DNA of 64,000 nt, from contig NZ_JAUFQP010000010.1 in the NCBI RefSeq assembly GCF_030409805.1, positions 191,001 to 255,000 of the forward strand, in the 5' to 3' direction. The notes under the pieces were generated by a model. That model was not told the DNA's origin. It did not search any database and saw only the letters and a program-made list of their open reading frames with translations. Position 1 is the stretch's first letter. Every line of letters starts with the position of its first letter. Source of the stretch: Algibacter miyuki. Lineage in GTDB: Bacteria; Bacteroidota; Bacteroidia; Flavobacteriales; Flavobacteriaceae. Below, piece by piece: positions 61,498 through 64,000 of this stretch. A program made the translations under genes and the position numbers.

Positions 61498-62982
61498 TTA
61501 TGATTTTTGATTCCAAAGTCTGTAAGGATCATCATGAGCAACCATTTGCTCTAATAACAAAGCTTCCATTTCTGCTAGTTTTTCTGCATATTTTGGGTTT
61601 TCAGCTAAATCCGTTTCCATTTCACCTGGTTTGTTATGCTCAGGTAAATATTCGTTTGGATTTTCTGCTAAGTTGAAAAGTTGAGTTTCTCTCACTTTAC
61701 CGTCCATTACATCATACTTGATTAATTTCCAATCTCCCATTTTCACACTACGCATCCCTGGTTTTGTTCCACCAGCGTATACGCCATACATCACGTCGCG
61801 AACCGTTTCTTTTTCACCTTTAAAAACAGGTACCATACTTTTACCTTCAACGGTTTTTGGAGCATCAATTCCTGCTAAATCACATAACGTTGGTAATACA
61901 TCTAAAAGGTACATATTTCCTGTTACACGTTTTCCTGAAGGAATCCCAGGTCCTTTAACTATAAATGGCACTCTCGAAGTATGCTCGTATAAGTTTTGTT
62001 TTCCTTGTAAACCATGACGACCAATAGCCATACCATGATCTGAAGTATAAACAATATAAGTATTATCTAGTTCGCCCATAGCTTCAAGCTTAGCTAAAAC
62101 TTTCTCTAATTGATTGTCTACATTCTCTGAACAAGCGTACTCTCTACCTAATTCATTTCTTATTGTTCTTTCATCTCTATTTTTCCAAACACCACTTACA
62201 CGTTCTTCATCTCTAAGTTCTGGATGTCCATGAAAAAACGGGTGTGCAGCTAAATAATTATCTTGAAGTTCTGGTTGCTTATCATTTGCAGCAGGCAATG
62301 AATTTGGATCTTTATGATTGGTTGCACCATACTTTTCTAACAATTCCGGCGTACCATTTCGAGTATCATGTGGGTGAGAAAATCCGAAATAGATAAAAAA
62401 CGGATCTTCTTCTTTCGCAACTTCTCTATCTCCTAAATATTCTAGCACTTGCTTTGCATGCCAAGCACTTCCTGTTTCTTCTGTCCCGCCACGTTTTGTT
62501 GCATCGTGAACCACAGTAAATTGCTTGTTCGCTCCTGGATAAGAGTTTCCTTTTTTACAAGTTCTCATGGTTTTATAACCCGCACGATTAAAAACAGCTC
62601 CAATAGTTTGGTCGTCTATCTCGTTTGGGCCAGTTTGCTTTTGAAATTCTGCACTTGGCGGTAAATGCCATAACGTTCTTCCAGACATAATCATGTGGCG
62701 CGATGGTGTACAGACAGCTCCATTCATAGAACCCATGTGGCGCGCTTGCTCAACAACCACACCTTGGCTAGCCAATTTACTAATGGTTGGTGTTTCTAAA
62801 ATTGAATTTGGATCGTAGGTTTGCAAATCGAATGGCGATTGATCATCCACCAGTACAAATAGAAAATTTGGACGTTTTGGTGCTTCTGCAACTTCCGATT
62901 TTGTTTCTGCTTTATTTTTACAACTTGTAAAAGCTAGCACTAAAACTCCTGCTAAAAGGGTGTGTTTAAAAAATTTATGCAT
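61498..62982 (-). CDS. Lipoprotein sulfatase (S1 family, formylglycine type)
   Basis: Start placed at ATG 62982 so the protein begins MHKFFKHTLLAGVLVLAFTSC (494 residues; lipobox FTSC). A further ATG at 63030 would add 16 residues that do not look like signal sequence. Motifs: metal-binding 'VLVDDQSPF', formylglycine signature CTPSR (Cys91 by this start; 'AVCTPSRHMIMSGR'), 'FSHPHDTRNG', 'YTSDHGMAIGRHGLQGK' and a C-terminal 'GDWKLIKYD'. It hydrolyses a sulfate ester on a polysaccharide or oligosaccharide in the periplasm or at the surface. Cys-type, so it needs a maturase encoded elsewhere. Confidence 0.93.
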   Translation of the reverse strand: MHKFFKHTLLAGVLVLAFTSCKNKAETKSEVAEAPKRPNFLFVLVDDQSPFDLQTYDPNSILETPTISKLASQGVVVEQARHMGSMNGAVCTPSRHMIMSGRTLWHLPPSAEFQKQTGPNEIDDQTIGAVFNRAGYKTMRTCKKGNSYPGANKQFTVVHDATKRGGTEETGSAWHAKQVLEYLGDREVAKEEDPFFIYFGFSHPHDTRNGTPELLEKYGATNHKDPNSLPAANDKQPELQDNYLAAHPFFHGHPELRDEERVSGVWKNRDERTIRNELGREYACSENVDNQLEKVLAKLEAMGELDNTYIVYTSDHGMAIGRHGLQGKQNLYEHTSRVPFIVKGPGIPSGKRVTGNMYLLDVLPTLCDLAGIDAPKTVEGKSMVPVFKGEKETVRDVMYGVYAGGTKPGMRSVKMGDWKLIKYDVMDGKVRETQLFNLAENPNEYLPEHNKPGEMETDLAENPKYAEKLAEMEALLLEQMVAHDDPYRLWNQKS

Positions 62983-63080
62983 ACTATTTATTGTTTGTTT
63001 AGTTTTTGATATTAATGTGAGTTGTTTCAATTTTTATGACTTAGTCTTTTTATATTTTTAAATTAGGAGCACTTAATTAT

Positions 63081-63887
63081 CTAAAATAAAACCTCATCTA
63101 TAACTCGCGCCACTTCTTCGCCTTGCTGATTAAAACCTAAAGCTTTGTAATGCACATTTCCGGGAGCTTGCTCCCAAGCTTCGCGATGTGGCTTGGTAAA
63201 GGCATACAGATCATTAACGATTATATCGGGATGATTTGCTAAAACTTCTAACGCTGCTGTATTGTATTTAATACTATCACCTTTAAATCGACCTTTTGCA
63301 TTTTCGGGAACAGGTGTTGTGGTTGCGAAAATTAATTTTGCTTTCGGAAATTTGGTTTTCAAATACTGACAAATGCCTTCTAAATTTTCTTTATATGTTT
63401 CAACAGACGACACTTGCTTACCTTCTGTTTTATTTAAGTTTTTTCCTTTAAGGTACTTTAAATCATGCAATCCAACATTAAAATGAATAACATCCCAATC
63501 GAATTTCCAGCCTTCCTCTAACCCCGGTTGAAACATGCTTTCTTGTAGCTTTTCCATATTCGGAATAAACTGATCGCTAGAACCTCCATTCTTAAACAAG
63601 CGATACACATTCGCTTTTCCTCTTAAAAGTTTCATCACTTTTGAAGAATAAGCTATTGAAATAGAGTCGCCATAAATAAACACATTAGGTATTCTCTTTT
63701 TTGGATGCACATAAACAAAGGCATCCGTTTTATAAGACTTCCCGATTTTGCCACACAAGGCATCCCAAGTATTTTTACAAATAGCTTCGTTCGTTTTTTT
63801 ATAAACGGTTTTAGCACAAGCCATCGGAACCATACTGATTCCTACAGTCCCAAAACTTAATATTTTTATAAACTTTTTACGTTGCAC
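63081..63887 (-). CDS. SGNH/GDSL-type esterase lipoprotein
   Basis: 268 residues. The N-terminus 'MQRKKFIKILSFGTVG' is signal-like with a lipobox-like 'PMAC' (Cys24). SGNH blocks: 'IYGDSISIAYS' (Ser nucleophile near residue 74), 'KNGGSSDQ', 'IHFNVGLHDLK' and 'GNVHYKALG' for the catalytic histidine. It is probably another deacylase in the glycan cluster. 50 nt before the next gene downstream (sulfatase). Confidence 0.87.
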   Translation of the reverse strand: MQRKKFIKILSFGTVGISMVPMACAKTVYKKTNEAICKNTWDALCGKIGKSYKTDAFVYVHPKKRIPNVFIYGDSISIAYSSKVMKLLRGKANVYRLFKNGGSSDQFIPNMEKLQESMFQPGLEEGWKFDWDVIHFNVGLHDLKYLKGKNLNKTEGKQVSSVETYKENLEGICQYLKTKFPKAKLIFATTTPVPENAKGRFKGDSIKYNTAALEVLANHPDIIVNDLYAFTKPHREAWEQAPGNVHYKALGFNQQGEEVARVIDEVLF

Positions 63888-63936
63888 GTGTTTCTCTCTT
63901 AAATTGAACGTTTTTTGATTTCAGAAATATCTTCCT

Positions 63937-63999
63937 TTAATTCAAACTCATCCATGTTAATTGGTCCCAGTTTTCTGTAACATAAGGTTGAGGTAATCC
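63937..63999 (-). CDS. C-terminal end of a gene continuing beyond the right edge
   Basis: The minus-strand frame visible here reads 'GLPQPYVTENWDQLTWMSLN' and then TAA (63937-63939). Its two tryptophans and proline-rich start look more like a real protein end than the competing frame, which runs to a stop at 63899. The family cannot be named from 20 residues. It would sit 49 nt upstream of the SGNH esterase gene. Confidence 0.4.
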   Translation of the reverse strand, partial: GLPQPYVTENWDQLTWMSLN

Positions 64000-64000
64000 T

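Noticed and set aside
63899-64000. Alternative minus-strand frame at the right edge ending at 63899
   Set aside because: Its composition is less protein-like than the overlapping frame that stops at 63937; neither can be proven from this window.
1-64000. CRISPR arrays, rRNA, tRNA, insertion sequences, prophage
   Set aside because: No direct-repeat arrays, cloverleaf-like runs, transposase ORFs or phage gene blocks were seen in reading both strands.

Overview
The window is AT-rich chromosomal DNA from a marine member of the Flavobacteriaceae (Bacteroidota). Four things point there: secreted proteins with C-terminal type A and type B sorting domains of the type IX secretion system, promoters of the Bacteroidota form TTG-N19-TAnnTTTG, a LutABC/FucP/UxaA style of sugar catabolism, and a cluster of secreted glycosidases, esterases, a sulfatase and an alginate-lyase-like protein typical of algal-polysaccharide degraders. 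No rRNA, tRNA, CRISPR array, insertion sequence or phage gene was seen.

Left part (1-9.4 kb, housekeeping): the N-terminal end of aconitase B, a MoxR ATPase, three consecutive SurA-like periplasmic chaperone/prolyl isomerase genes, two unrecognised genes and a two-gene ABC exporter. From 9.4 to 19.7 kb three tandem genes encode large T9SS type B surface proteins. They share one repeat unit of roughly 95 residues, present about 2, 4 and 11 times.

19.8-26.1 kb holds what I read as one regulatory module on the minus strand. It runs from a cytosolic histidine kinase and a sigma-54 activator (NtrC type) through a candidate enhancer and a terminator to a textbook sigma-54 promoter. Downstream lie a 57-residue cysteine-rich protein, glutamate dehydrogenase, a GreA/GreB/Rnk-like factor, two related small helical proteins and a universal stress protein, closed by a strong bidirectional terminator. 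Thioredoxin reductase follows.

27.7-41.2 kb is a 6-deoxyhexose catabolism region. An AraC regulator and lutABC (L-lactate oxidation) are on the plus strand. A seven-gene minus-strand operon carries an altronate-dehydratase-family enzyme, two SDR dehydrogenases, a lactonase, a diketo-acid hydrolase, a FucP-type permease and a mutarotase. Together these form a non-phosphorylative route from L-fucose (or L-rhamnose) to pyruvate plus L-lactate. LutABC would then turn the lactate into pyruvate.

41.4-64 kb is a polysaccharide-degradation cluster, all on the minus strand. It contains GH3, a lectin-fold lipoprotein, GH39, a frameshifted remnant of a further gene, two tandem sialate-O-acetylesterase-type esterases, a Kelch protein, a DUF1080 protein, two T9SS type A beta-helix proteins (one a 1451-residue chimera with an alginate-lyase-like domain and a CBM96-like module), a mutarotase-fold protein, an alpha/beta esterase, a sulfatase and an SGNH hydrolase. 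The substrate is probably a sulfated, acylated, deoxyhexose-containing algal glycan. No SusC/SusD pair is in the window, so the locus probably continues past the right edge.
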